DNA of 64,000 nucleotides from Endocalyx cinctus (Eukaryota; Ascomycota; Sordariomycetes; Amphisphaeriales; Apiosporaceae): positions 1,984,001 to 2,048,000 of the forward strand of contig BCKC01000005.1 of NCBI GenBank assembly GCA_001600455.1, read 5' to 3'. The position numbers and the translations under genes were made by a program. Within the stretch, counting starts at the first letter, position 1. Each line of letters opens with the position of its first letter. The notes under the pieces were generated by a model. It had not been told where the DNA came from, ran no database searches, and saw nothing but the letters and a program-made list of their open reading frames with translations. Positions 10,748 to 20,763 of the stretch are shown here, one piece after another.

Positions 10748-11851
10748 GATGAACCGATAAGGAGAGAAGAGGTTCTTTTCTTCTATGTGACTAGATGTTA
10801 ATCTGCTTGATACCGAGAGGAATAGAACACAATAGGCCTCTGGGCATCGCGTTCTTATATAGAAATTATACCTGAACAATTGATTTATTTGATTCCATCT
10901 CGTGGTACGCCGATTACAAATAGTTCAGCGACAGGCTGGCGCTTACAGGCAAGTGATAGGCTATTCAAAGTAGTATCCCTATTTGAGCTCCTCCAATGAG
11001 ACATCCTGGTCTTAGTCGAGCTGAGAAATCTTACAGCCATTAATATGAACCTGTACTCATAGTTTCGTCAGCTACTCGGTAATATAGCGACTATGGACTT
11101 AACAAGACTTCTCAACTTGAAAGGCGTGCTCTTAATCAGCGATCATAGACCGTAAGAAAACCTAATGACCTATAAGAAAGTGGATGGCGTCAAGAACTCG
11201 AGAGTTTCTCACTGCCAAGACTAAGTAATTCGTAGTTCTCACCTAGTAATATTATGAAGGAAGCTGCTGCTGCTTCTGCTGCTTCTGCTACTGGCATGTC
11301 GTTGCTCTCCTTTTTGCTTACATCCATGCCTGTAACGTAAGGAACATCACCGTCCTATTTCCAGGACTGCGAAACGTTGCACTACCTAGTTTAATATGGG
11401 AACGACTCCATTGTCGCATACACTCGTACGAGAGACGTGCTTTTCAAGCTGTCCCTCTGGTCTTAATTTAGCAATGTATGGCCAGTTCGGAATGGTCGGT
11501 AGATTATTTGTTTTGATGATACCGTCCCTCTGTGCAATTGGGAGATACTGCCAGACAAGAACAATGTTTCCATATTTTGGTATCTATTCAACCCATCTCT
11601 ATAATAACTACGCAAACAATCACTTCGACTTAATAATACACGGTGTCATTTCATTCATCGCGGAAAACTTGTTTCTTCCAAAGTAGTTTCGACGCCAAAC
11701 TCCCATTACGCCTTGCCATGAAGGCACAATCTCGTAGTTTCTCCGCACAAAAAAATATTATAAAATAATTCCATGATAAACTCTTTCGACTTGAACTTTG
11801 ATAAATCAAAATCAAAATCAAAAACAAAAATACTATAATTATTCCGTAAAA
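10748..11851. other. Spacer with a short trinucleotide repeat
   Basis: Promoter region of the PL20-like gene. A run built from gctgct and gcttct units lies at about 11262-11290. Open frames such as 11396-11686 look random. Confidence 0.45.
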
Positions 11852-13558
11852 TTACCCCTCAATTAGATTATTATCCTCTTGCCTCGCTCTAGCGAGCGCC
11901 TCTTGCAACCTCTCGTTCTCCTCGACCCTGATACGACTCCTCGCCGACTCGAGTCTCTCGACTCCCGCGTTGATCGTCTCGATATGGACGCTGAGGGGAA
12001 CGGCCTTGTCGGCGAGCAGGTCGGGCTCGGCGACGCGGTCCCGCAGGTCGCTCAGCTTGGTCTGGATGTCGCCGAGATCGTGGATGAGGCCGATGAGCTG
12101 CGCGACGGCCGTGTTGCGCTGGGCCTCGACCCGCTTGAGCAAAGTGATCTGAGCGTTCAGGTTGGACAGGCGGCGTTGGTTGCCTCCCACGAGCGTCCAG
12201 AGGTTCCAGAGCGTCTCGCTGCGCTTCTCCCGCACGTCGTTCCCCGTGCGTACCACGTGTTCGTTGATTTGATCGAGGTGATTCTCCGCCAGCTGCAGCT
12301 GTCGGAGCGTCGCCTGCGCCTCGACGATGAGGTTGGCGATTTTTTCGGATACGAGCGCGGTGTGTTCGATGTATTTATCCATAAGCATCCGCTCGTCGAA
12401 AACAGCGGGTTGAAAAGGAGAAAATAGCCAGTCGAATCCACGCGAGATTAAGTTGTTGTTCGCTTCTTGCGTAATAGCCAGAGAGTCGATATAGCGTGAT
12501 GTCCATCGGTTTATGCTGATGACACTATCAACAGCACTTCCGACGTGAGTATTAAAGGTTTGCAGATCATTCGCGATCGAGCGAACCGTCTCTATATAGT
12601 TGTCAAACTCGTACACCAACTCGTCTCGCACAGGTAGATCGCTGTGCTTGACCATAGTGCGAAGGTCGCGTACGGAAGCTTCGCTTCGCTTCATCTCTAG
12701 CGGTAAAGATACACCATGGGCCGAATCTTCTAGGACTTTTTCAAATTGTGCTTGAACGTTCATAAGTCCATCAAATTCGACAGGCCGGGTTCCATTCTTG
12801 GACCCGCTCATTGATGGCATATTTGGACAAAATGAGGGTTCTAGTAATGATACACCCGGTATTCGACATAGAGGAGATAATGACGTGGTAATGGAGTCGG
12901 TAATCATGTTCTTGGCAATCATACCAATCCCAATGATCATGTATCCAGCTAAAACCATAGCCAACGGCCATTTCGCGTACCGAAGCGCCAAGCCGATGAC
13001 AGATAAAACCCAAGCAGCACAATCAAACAAGAAGTCAGGTGCCGAGGCAGAGAACCTCTCGGAAGGAGTGGGTCTCAGTCGGTTGTTAGTTTGATTAGTT
13101 CGTCTGACTGTTTGCGGCCGAGGACTCATAGATGAGGATTCTGGGCGCAATATCCTCCGTCGCACGTACGCCGAGTCTTCCGTCGGCGGCCGTATTGTCC
13201 TGGACGACCGACCGCTGCTGCGCCGAGGGCTTTCGACGGCGACAGTGGGCATGAAAAACTCGGGGATCGGCGTTTGTTCTTTGTCCATAGATGCGTGCCT
13301 CGTAGAGGCGAGAGAAGGTTGAAAGGGCGCGCGCAGTATCACCTGGTCTTCGTCGGCCCTGTTGGCGAAATCGCGAATGCTATCCTGGGATCCGAAGGCT
13401 TGGGAATCCGAAGAAAATTGCGACTGGCCGCTCGATACCACAAAGTCGTCCTCAAATGGGTCGTTGATGATGGAAGTATCAAAACTATCGTTCTCGCCTT
13501 CTTCTACCATTCGCCACGAGCTCTCTACCGGCATTTTAGTATTCCTTGTTCGCGCCAT
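11852..13558 (-). CDS. Membrane-anchored coiled-coil protein, unknown function
   Basis: Single exon, 568 aa, ATG at 13558. Residues 1-170 are polar, Ser/Arg-rich and probably disordered. Residues about 173-217 contain one or two membrane segments (CAAWVLSVIGLALRYAKWPLAM then VLAGYMIIGIGMIAKNMI). The rest is mostly helical and predicted coiled coil: long stretches with heptad-like Leu/Ile spacing from about 265 to the C-terminus, ending in a charged helix. This topology (disordered head, central anchor, coiled-coil tail) would suit an organelle or nuclear-envelope tether, but I do not recognise the family. The 3' half (11852-12430) is much more GC-rich than the 5' half. Confidence 0.7.
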   Translation of the reverse strand: MARTRNTKMPVESSWRMVEEGENDSFDTSIINDPFEDDFVVSSGQSQFSSDSQAFGSQDSIRDFANRADEDQVILRAPFQPSLASTRHASMDKEQTPIPEFFMPTVAVESPRRSSGRSSRTIRPPTEDSAYVRRRILRPESSSMSPRPQTVRRTNQTNNRLRPTPSERFSASAPDFLFDCAAWVLSVIGLALRYAKWPLAMVLAGYMIIGIGMIAKNMITDSITTSLSPLCRIPGVSLLEPSFCPNMPSMSGSKNGTRPVEFDGLMNVQAQFEKVLEDSAHGVSLPLEMKRSEASVRDLRTMVKHSDLPVRDELVYEFDNYIETVRSIANDLQTFNTHVGSAVDSVISINRWTSRYIDSLAITQEANNNLISRGFDWLFSPFQPAVFDERMLMDKYIEHTALVSEKIANLIVEAQATLRQLQLAENHLDQINEHVVRTGNDVREKRSETLWNLWTLVGGNQRRLSNLNAQITLLKRVEAQRNTAVAQLIGLIHDLGDIQTKLSDLRDRVAEPDLLADKAVPLSVHIETINAGVERLESARSRIRVEENERLQEALARARQEDNNLIEG

Positions 13559-14484
13559 TTTTTTTTTTCTCGTTTGAACTTTGTTCTTGGAAAGATAGCT
13601 CTAATATATCATGACGTAGGAAAAATTAGTAGTCGCGTGGAGGACTTGTCGCTGGTTTGATTTTTTTTTTTTTTTTTTTTTTTTAAATAGTCCACGTGAA
13701 AATGGTTTAATATTTTTTGAGACAATTCGTCGTCTATTTATCGACTTATATAGTTTTTTATTTTATTTTATTATCTATTAAGAAATGGTGAATTTATAGG
13801 CAAAAGCTTTGTTTAGGCAGGTTATGTATATATAGTCGCGCCAAGAAATATTTAGGGATGGAGATTGGCCTCTTCTCGCGGACCGGAAATCTCATGCAAT
13901 AGTTGGTGGCGCCTAGAGTTAGGTACTGTGTAGATAGATATAGGTAGATATTTCAATTATTCACGTTTAGTATATTTCGAGGAATTTCTTTGTTTCATGA
14001 TAGGGAAACGAGTAGATGTTGAAATTTACATTGACTCATAGAATATTATTTTTGTAGATGTTCATCTTAAGATGACGTGAATGCGGCAGATGACTTAACA
14101 AACTGAAGACCTTGAGAGTAAGTTAAGTAAAGTATCCTGGTCACATGAGTTCGCGATCACGGCGTGTTTCACCATGATTCGACGATACAGGCCCTGGTAC
14201 CAAAAACCACCCCTGCTCCCCTTGCATATAACATGGCAGCATGGATAGAATTCATTCTGTGAATATTCCATCTTAACTCCATTAGGGATAACTTGAAAAT
14301 AAATACCCCTGTTAGAGAATATTCGGATTATGTAAGTAATTAACGCTACCTTACACTGTATACTGTACGGAAAACTCTGTACGGAGTACGGAGCGCTGTA
14401 ACTCGTATCGGGAGCTGAAGCTTCAAATTCTAAGCCCTAGCTTTTTAGTGGGTAAAGCTTTTTGTTTCGACAAGATGATAATAA
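13559..14484. other. Divergent promoter region with long T tract
   Basis: Shared upstream region of the coiled-coil gene (minus) and the threonyl-tRNA synthetase gene (plus). It holds a run of about 24 T at 13661-13684 and a TACGGAGTA motif at 14380-14388. No gene supported. Confidence 0.5.
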
Positions 14485-16008
14485 ATGATAGGCAAGATGC
14501 TTTCAAGAAGAGCTCTTCGAATTCAACCTATAAGATTATTTCAAATACTTAAATCAAATAAAACACCTGTATTTATTCAAACATCTAATCTTCGATATTG
14601 TTCTTCCCACGCGACCGCAACTACATCTACTCCCCCGAAACCTCCCGCAGACCACCGTCAGCTTGGTGTGCAACAAGAACTCTTTACAACTTCGATATAT
14701 AGCCCCGGCTCACCACTACTTCTGCCCAATGGAACCCGAATATTTAATCGTTTAGTTGATTTTCTTCGAAAGCAATATGTACGATACGGATTTGAAGAGG
14801 TCATTACACCCACTATATACAAAAAGGCGCTATGGGAGAAATCCGGTCATTTAGAAAATTACAGCGATGACATGTTTACCGTGACGAGTAGTTCGCCGTC
14901 TCGATCCGATAGTAGTAGTAATGAAAAGGGCATAATCGACGAGAAAGACGAATACGGGCTAAAGCCCATGAACTGTCCCGGTCATTGCCTCATATTCGCT
15001 GCTAAGAAGCGAAGCTATAAGGAGCTACCCATACGATTCGCCGACTTCTCCCCGCTTCACCGGAACGAAATCTCGGGCGCGTTAAGCGGCTTGACGAGGG
15101 TGCGACGCTTTCACCAGGACGACGGACACATATTTTGCCGGCCGGTACAGATTGAGCAGGAGATAAGGAAGACTCTCGACTTCGTACGTCTCGTGTACTC
15201 TACCTTCAAACTCGGTCCTTACCGATTAGCGCTGTCAACCCGACCTACGGATCACTACATTGGGGAGCTGGAAGAGTGGGAGGGTGCCGAAAATGCGCTG
15301 AAGAGAGCGTTGGATGCGTCGGGTCAAGAATGGACCCTCAACGAAGGAGATGGCGCCTTTTACGGGCCCAAGATCGATATCATATTGAGAGATTCGGATG
15401 GTAAAGAACATCAAACAGCTACTATTCAGCTTGATTTCCAGCTACCCAAACGCTTCGACCTGCAATATTCGGCGCCCGCGCCCGACCTCGAGTGGCGAGG
15501 TGAAATCACGGAAAATCCCGAGAAGCTCCGTAATTGGGGGTTGGTAAGGCCCGTAATGATTCATCGGGCCGTTTTGGGCTCGGTAGAGAGGCTCATGGCA
15601 CTCCTTATCGAGCACTACGACGGAAAATGGCCATTTTGGTTAAATCCTAAGCAGGTCGCTATACTCACGTTAAATGACAGCAAACCCGTCGTAGAATTCG
15701 CCCAGTCGGCCCGAGACCTTCTACTCGGAAGAGACGGTGCGCTAGAAGTTCCTATCAAAGATCCTTACCAGTTTTCAGTAGACATCGATGATAGTCCACG
15801 TACGCTACCTTTGAAAATCAGACATGCAAAGCAGAAGGGCTACGGTGCCATCGTTGTCGTTGGCGAGAGGTCGGTTGCTAGTGGTACCCTCACATTGGAC
15901 ATGTCAATCGTGGAGGGCGATCATGGGCTTTTTAAACGTCAGCACAAGGATATGACACCAAAAGAGCTCGTCGAAATCCTTAGAGCTAAAGCTGACTCTT
16001 TTCAATGA
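14485..16008 (+). CDS. MST1: Mitochondrial threonyl-tRNA synthetase
   Basis: Single exon, 507 aa. Charges Thr onto mitochondrial tRNA. The N-terminus (about 1-40) is Arg/Ser-rich without acidic residues, as in mitochondrial presequences. Class II motifs are visible: motif 1 in the RKQYVRYGFEEVITPTIYKKALWEKSGH region, the MNCPGHCLIF zinc and active-site segment, motif 2 in RFADFSPLHRNE...RVRRFHQDDGHIF, the GDGAFYGPKID strand, and motif 3 at IHRAVLGSVERLMALLIEHY. The C-terminal anticodon-binding domain starts near PKQVAILTLND. The TGS and editing domains of cytosolic enzymes are absent, as in yeast MST1. The next ATG, three codons in (MLSRR), is a possible alternative start. Confidence 0.95.
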   Translation: MIGKMLSRRALRIQPIRLFQILKSNKTPVFIQTSNLRYCSSHATATTSTPPKPPADHRQLGVQQELFTTSIYSPGSPLLLPNGTRIFNRLVDFLRKQYVRYGFEEVITPTIYKKALWEKSGHLENYSDDMFTVTSSSPSRSDSSSNEKGIIDEKDEYGLKPMNCPGHCLIFAAKKRSYKELPIRFADFSPLHRNEISGALSGLTRVRRFHQDDGHIFCRPVQIEQEIRKTLDFVRLVYSTFKLGPYRLALSTRPTDHYIGELEEWEGAENALKRALDASGQEWTLNEGDGAFYGPKIDIILRDSDGKEHQTATIQLDFQLPKRFDLQYSAPAPDLEWRGEITENPEKLRNWGLVRPVMIHRAVLGSVERLMALLIEHYDGKWPFWLNPKQVAILTLNDSKPVVEFAQSARDLLLGRDGALEVPIKDPYQFSVDIDDSPRTLPLKIRHAKQKGYGAIVVVGERSVASGTLTLDMSIVEGDHGLFKRQHKDMTPKELVEILRAKADSFQ

Positions 16009-16705
16009 GGTTCAAGGGAGAAAAATTAATAAAAAAAGATACCAATACCCCGTCATAATTCCATATCGCTTATACCGAAAACCAAAACCCCTTTCGCCGG
16101 GCGCTGTAATTGATGAATGATGTGTATGGATATACAATAGAAGTCCGTCCAACTTGTCTCTATAGTCCCGTGGTTTCTAGTTTAGCTATTTTCGTCAAAA
16201 AAAAAACGATCGATATCTCCTGTAATTATAATAAACAAGGTCTCCTCATCACCATCTCTATTGTGAGCAGGTTTTTTCTTGTCTTTTTTTCTTCCAATCG
16301 TTCAGGGATTTTCACGAGACTATTTTCGTCGACATAGCGATCGATGTCTTCTGCAGTTAAAGTTATCGGGGTCTCCTCATCCTTATGCTCATCGCTATCT
16401 TCATTGTGAACAGGTTTTTTCTTGTATTTTTTTCCCCAATTGTTTAGGGATTAGCACGAGACTATTTTCGTCGAAAAAACGATAGATGTCCTCTTTATTA
16501 AAATAATCGACACCCCCTATTCCTCGTCACCATCTTCATTGTGAACAAGCTTTTTCTTATCTTTTTCTTCTAATCGTTCAAGGATTCTCACGGGTCTGTT
16601 TTAGAGTAAGGTTAGCCATTATATGAGTAGTCGTAACAAAACCCCCTCAAAAAAAAAAAAAAAAAAAACTCTTGACGGCTGAAGAGATAGAAAGAGAGGG
16701 CTGTC
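16009..16705. other. Spacer between convergent genes, filled by a tandem repeat
   Basis: Between the threonyl-tRNA synthetase stop and the bHLH gene stop. Most of it is the decayed three-unit repeat described at 16186-16596. A run of about 19 A follows near 16650-16668. Confidence 0.5.
16186..16596 (-). pseudogene. Decayed tandem repeat, three ~140-bp units, once coding on minus strand
   Basis: Three tandem units start at 16186, 16320 and 16462 (about 134, 142 and 135 bp), each beginning CTATTTTCGTC on the plus strand and ending near a conserved CACGAGAC or CACGGGTC. Read on the minus strand they share peptide blocks EDIDRYVDENSLVKIPERLEEK and HNEDGDEE-like acidic ends. The frame is broken by small indels and by stops, for example TAG in the third unit and frame loss after ERLEEK in the first. 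The divergence is mostly small indels and changes in A-runs, which looks like relaxed protein-coding repeat DNA rather than a satellite. I do not recognise the ancestral protein. Confidence 0.55.
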
Positions 16706-17214
16706 TCACTCTCTTAAATGATCGGGGACGTGCTCCCCTCTCGATTCGGCCGCACGGAGAAGCTCCCGACGGAGTGCCATCTGTTCCCTCATAAATTCCA
16801 CCGTTTTCTTTAGCACCAGACCCTCTGATCGACCTTGACCTTCTAGGCCTGGTACTATGTCACACATTCTGTCAAAACCTGCCCGGATGGCTTCTCGACG
16901 CTTTTGCTCTATCAAGGGGATTTGTATATCAGTCTACCAATCAAGGAGTGTCGTATGCTTGAAATTTACCCTTGCTAGAAAATATGATCTTTTTTTCCCC
17001 TTAGGCAAATATATATGTATATATTTTGCATGTGATGGATATGCTAAGGGAGTAGATAGAGATGCAGGTGCCTTGCATGGATATGTATGTACGTACCAGA
17101 TGCGATGTGGTTCTGCTTTTTCTCCTCCTCAGTCAGTCGAGGCTTGTCCTCTGCCCCGACCGTTGATTGACCATTCTCAATGTCAGGAGATGACTGTGAC
17201 GGCGGATCTAACAT
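16706..17214 (-). CDS. Ino4-like basic helix-loop-helix protein
   Basis: Two exons on the minus strand, 17097-17214 and 16706-16908, give 106 aa. The intron (16909-17096) has donor GTACGT and acceptor TAG, phase 1. The joined protein has the fungal block TEEEKKQNHIASEQKRREAI, which is split exactly by the intron, then helix 1 (GFDRMCDIVPGL), a short loop (EGQGRSEG) and helix 2 (LVLKKTVEFMREQMALRRELL). The basic region with His, Glu and Arg (HxxxEQKRR) is that of E-box-binding proteins. The small size and single C-terminal bHLH fit the Ino4 type, which in yeast pairs with Ino2 to control phospholipid genes; the partner in this fungus is unknown. The N-terminus is short and Ser/Pro-rich. Confidence 0.9.
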
Positions 17215-18176
17215 TTTCCCCCCCTCTCCTCTCCTCTTGGGGGCACACTCTCTAAACTTCTTCTCTTTAAGAACTTTCCTCCCACACGAGTCTCGTGTGC
17301 CCCTTGAAGATTGAAATCCCTACCCTTCAAGAAAATTGTTTAGCAATGTCGAGTGAATGAATAATGGATTAGCCTAGTGATATATGAATAGTTTTTTTTT
17401 ATACAAGAATATATATAAAGTGTTATTTTATATTTCTTATTCCTCTTTAATATCTGTTTCTTTCTTATTGTGCTGTGGACTCCAAGATTGATTTTTGTTA
17501 AAGAATTGGAAGAATCTTTATACTTAGGCTGACAAGTAACGAGCGACAGAGAGACGAAATAAAAATGCATGTGATGGTAGAATCCCCACTATTTAAAGTT
17601 ACGGGTCATTCCTTTAGTGCTAAACACTTCTTTCTGGCCAAATCTACTAAATTTATTTAATTATTACGTAGAACCTTTTTTATCATAGGGACGTACGTAG
17701 CAGACAGGTACTTAAATAGGTACTTAAGTACTGTACATTACAGCTAACTATAATGGGTCACAGACCGTGCATGTTACAGGTCACAGCTTAAAACCTACCT
17801 ACGCAGCTACGGTAATTACCACCAAGTTGGGTCGGGCCATACAGTACACTGACACATTACGTATAGAGCCATGCCTATATTGTACTGTATGATGCACTAT
17901 GGTACACTACACTACGCTAATTTACAGTACCAAACAGTTTTACCTTGTAAAGCCCCTGAACTCCGCCACAAATTTTCCATATTCCAAATCGTCATCATAC
18001 CCAATTGACCATTACCGGATCCAGCGGACAGTTATGAGAATAAATAGGGGAGAAAACTAAAGATCTTGAACTTCTTTGTCTGTTAATTAATCGATTGAAT
18101 TAAAACAACCTCAAAAGCAGGATTAAAAAAAAAAAAAAAAAACGTATATACTAAAATCGCTCGAAGACGGCAAAAG
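17215..18176. other. Divergent promoter region
   Basis: Shared upstream DNA of the bHLH gene and the Maf-like gene. The part from 17690 to 17940 is dense in GTAC, TACAGTAC and TACTGTAC palindromic words, and a run of A lies at about 18126-18142 just before the Maf start. No gene supported. Confidence 0.5.
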
Positions 18177-19103
18177 ATGAGTAGCAAGAAGACATCCAAC
18201 GGGGGCGGGATCCCTTCCGATCCTCCGCCCGACTACGAAACCTCGACGGCCCAACACGCGCAGCCGACCACGTCTCTCCCCCTCCGGCCCGCCGGCACGC
18301 AACAACGCAAGCCCCTCCCGCCGCCGGGGCCCCTCGATCTCCCGATCCTCCGGTACATGCGCGAGCGGCGGGTGATCCTCGCCTCGGCGTCGCCCCGCCG
18401 ACGCGCGCTCCTGGGGCAGCTGGGCCTGCCGAACATCGAGATCGTGCCGTCCACGAAGCCCGAGAACTTCCCCAAGGGCGAGATGGGCGGGTACTCGTAC
18501 GTCGTCGCGACGGCGCAGCAGAAGGCCTTGGACGTCTACTCCTCGCTCGTGACGGGCGAGGAGAACGAGGACGACGGCGGCGACAAGAAGAATAAAAACG
18601 AAACGAATAATAATAAGCGAGACCCCGACTTGGTCATAGCCGCCGATACGGTCATCGTGACCCGCGACGGCATGGTCCTGGAGAAGCCGTCGAGCGAGCA
18701 GGCCCACAAGAAGATGCTCCGGCACCTGAGGGACACGCGCGTCCACCGGGTCCTGACGGCCGTGTGCTGCCTGGCGCCGAGGGAGGACGCGTCCCACCCG
18801 GGGTACGAGATCGCCACCCACGTGGAGGAGACCAAGGTCTTCTTCGCCAAGGAGAACGAGGGCCTGCCCGACGACGTCATCGACGGCTACGTCCGCACCC
18901 GCGAGGGCGTCGACAAGGCCGGCGGGTACGCCCTGCAGGGTATAGGGGGCATGATCCTCGTCGAGAAGGTCGACGGTAGCGTTGATAACGTCGTCGGCTT
19001 ACCCGTCAGGCAGTGCTTGCGGCTGTGCGAGAAGGTTATTTATAAGCAGGGGAGGGACGTGCTGGACGGGTCGGAAGATGAGGAGGATGATGATGTCTAT
19101 TAA
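18177..19103 (+). CDS. Maf/HAM1-like nucleotide pyrophosphatase
   Basis: Single exon, 308 aa. Maf proteins hydrolyse non-canonical or modified nucleoside triphosphates to monophosphates. The first 55 residues are a Pro-rich, probably disordered extension usual in fungi. The catalytic domain starts at RVILASASPRRRALL (about 65-79), followed by YVVATAQQKA, LVIAADTVIV with the expected Asp, EKPSSEQAHKKMLRHL, HRVLTAVC, VDKAGGYALQGIGG with the conserved Gln-Gly turn, and VVGLPV near the end. An insert rich in Asp, Lys and Asn (about 123-145) breaks the domain between the second and third motifs. The C-terminus is an acidic tail. The gene is strongly GC-rich with AT-rich flanks. Confidence 0.92.
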   Translation: MSSKKTSNGGGIPSDPPPDYETSTAQHAQPTTSLPLRPAGTQQRKPLPPPGPLDLPILRYMRERRVILASASPRRRALLGQLGLPNIEIVPSTKPENFPKGEMGGYSYVVATAQQKALDVYSSLVTGEENEDDGGDKKNKNETNNNKRDPDLVIAADTVIVTRDGMVLEKPSSEQAHKKMLRHLRDTRVHRVLTAVCCLAPREDASHPGYEIATHVEETKVFFAKENEGLPDDVIDGYVRTREGVDKAGGYALQGIGGMILVEKVDGSVDNVVGLPVRQCLRLCEKVIYKQGRDVLDGSEDEEDDDVY

Positions 19104-20763
19104 AAAAAGAAATGTTCCTTGTTTTTTTATTATTATTATTATCTATTTGGAAAGAATAAAAGTTCACGAAAGGGTTACATTTTGCGTTTCCTTAGTGTCG
19201 CTTTAGCAAAGCGTTAGCTAGGATCTTATAAATACCGAAGTTGGTGTCGGAGGCGTATATACGTATATAGTGTGCCTTGAACAAAAAAGAATTCCATCGT
19301 TTTATGTACATTACGGGCCAATATTCCTTCTCGTCGCATATATGATATGAAAGAGTAGATGACCGGGCACTCCTAGCCGCACTATCGGAAAGGTTGCTTA
19401 ATTAATAGAAGAGTCCGCGGAGTCCGCATGGCCTACATGCACCAGGGTAGATAAAGTAAATTAACGACTCGAATTTGTAAAACAAAACCATGTCGTCCTA
19501 CCACCCCTCTATCATCACCCCCTCAATGACTCGAAAAAGGCGCAAAAAATCTGGGATAAGCCGTTCAAGTAAGCGACGATAAAGGATAATAATCCCTGTT
19601 CTGGACTCCCCGATATGAAAGGCGCATTCATGAGACATCGACCTTGCGTATATTTAATTTGCTGCTTTACGAAATGCGGCGATTCGGTTACCGACCCCCT
19701 TTTGTCTAGATCGGTATACCCAAAGGCTAGAAAACGATGGATCAGAGCTCCCGGGATCTGGGCCACGGAAAGTCGAAAGTCCTTAGATCAAGTCTGTCCT
19801 CATATCCATGTGCTGATAGCTTAATATGAGGCAATGGCGTTCGTCTCCTTGGGCCGTCGTGTGAGAGAAGCCCATACCTCTAGACCGCTTAACTCTAAGT
19901 CGCTTATCTCTAAGTGTAAAGGTGGTCTGATGGTTCTCAACAATCCCACAGAATGGACGTATCGAGGAAAAAAGTTTATGAGACGGGCGAGGTATTTTGT
20001 CACAATAATGAAAGTAAGTGCGTTATGTAAATTATGAGACAACAATTCCGTTATTGTCAACTCCCCCGATTCATTACATCGTACCCGCGACCCATCGATA
20101 ACACACCGCTTATAGCCTTCACTTTTCATTATTCGTGGCAGATTCAGATCAAGATACGATCGAAAGGCTTTCATATCTCGGCGATTAAAAATAAAATAAA
20201 ATAAAATAGACAACAAGTTAAAAATGCGTTCCCAAAAAGGATAAAATAAAACTAACATGATAATAAAGGAAGAAATTTTCCTTTCCCCAAGAAATATGCT
20301 ATCTTTAGACCTTTAATTTGATACCGTAACGTGTCGTAATGTTTGGTAGGGGGGTCAATCAACCTCCCCCTTTTGTTTTCCCGGTTTTTCTTTTCACTAC
20401 GTTGTTTATGTGGCAATGCTTAGAGTTTCATTAAAGGAAAGAATGGATAAAATAAATTACCAAAAATAGAAAGGAAAAAAAAGTAAAAGGCTGCAAGGGG
20501 TATTGAACGCCAGAGTATGCAAGATGACAAGTATGAAATATTATCATTATCGTCATAGTGAGATAAGCGATGGTAAAAAGTGTTTGTTTACCATCAAGCT
20601 GTAGATTTTGAAGGTAGATCGAGAAAAGATTTATGATATGTCGGCGCGGCGAAGCGAGAAGTATACTTGGTGATTTACGCAAAGTGAACCGGTCGAAGAT
20701 TGATGTTTCCTTCGATAAGTGCAATTGGAATGAAAGGGGAAATAAACCCCCCCCAGGTATAAA
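19104..20763. other. Spacer between convergent genes
   Basis: Between the Maf-like gene and the C2H2 gene. Two neighbouring minus-strand frames (20258-19821, 145 codons, and 19766-19515, 83 codons) are open, with no intervening splice signal that I trust and no recognisable motif. I leave them uncalled. The rest is AT-rich. Confidence 0.4.

Noticed and set aside
11879..12427. 182-codon plus-strand frame
   Set aside because: Antisense shadow of the GC-rich end of the coiled-coil gene.
19821..20258. 145-codon minus-strand frame
   Set aside because: Longest open frame in its spacer but without recognisable motif, neighbours or splice partners; left uncalled.
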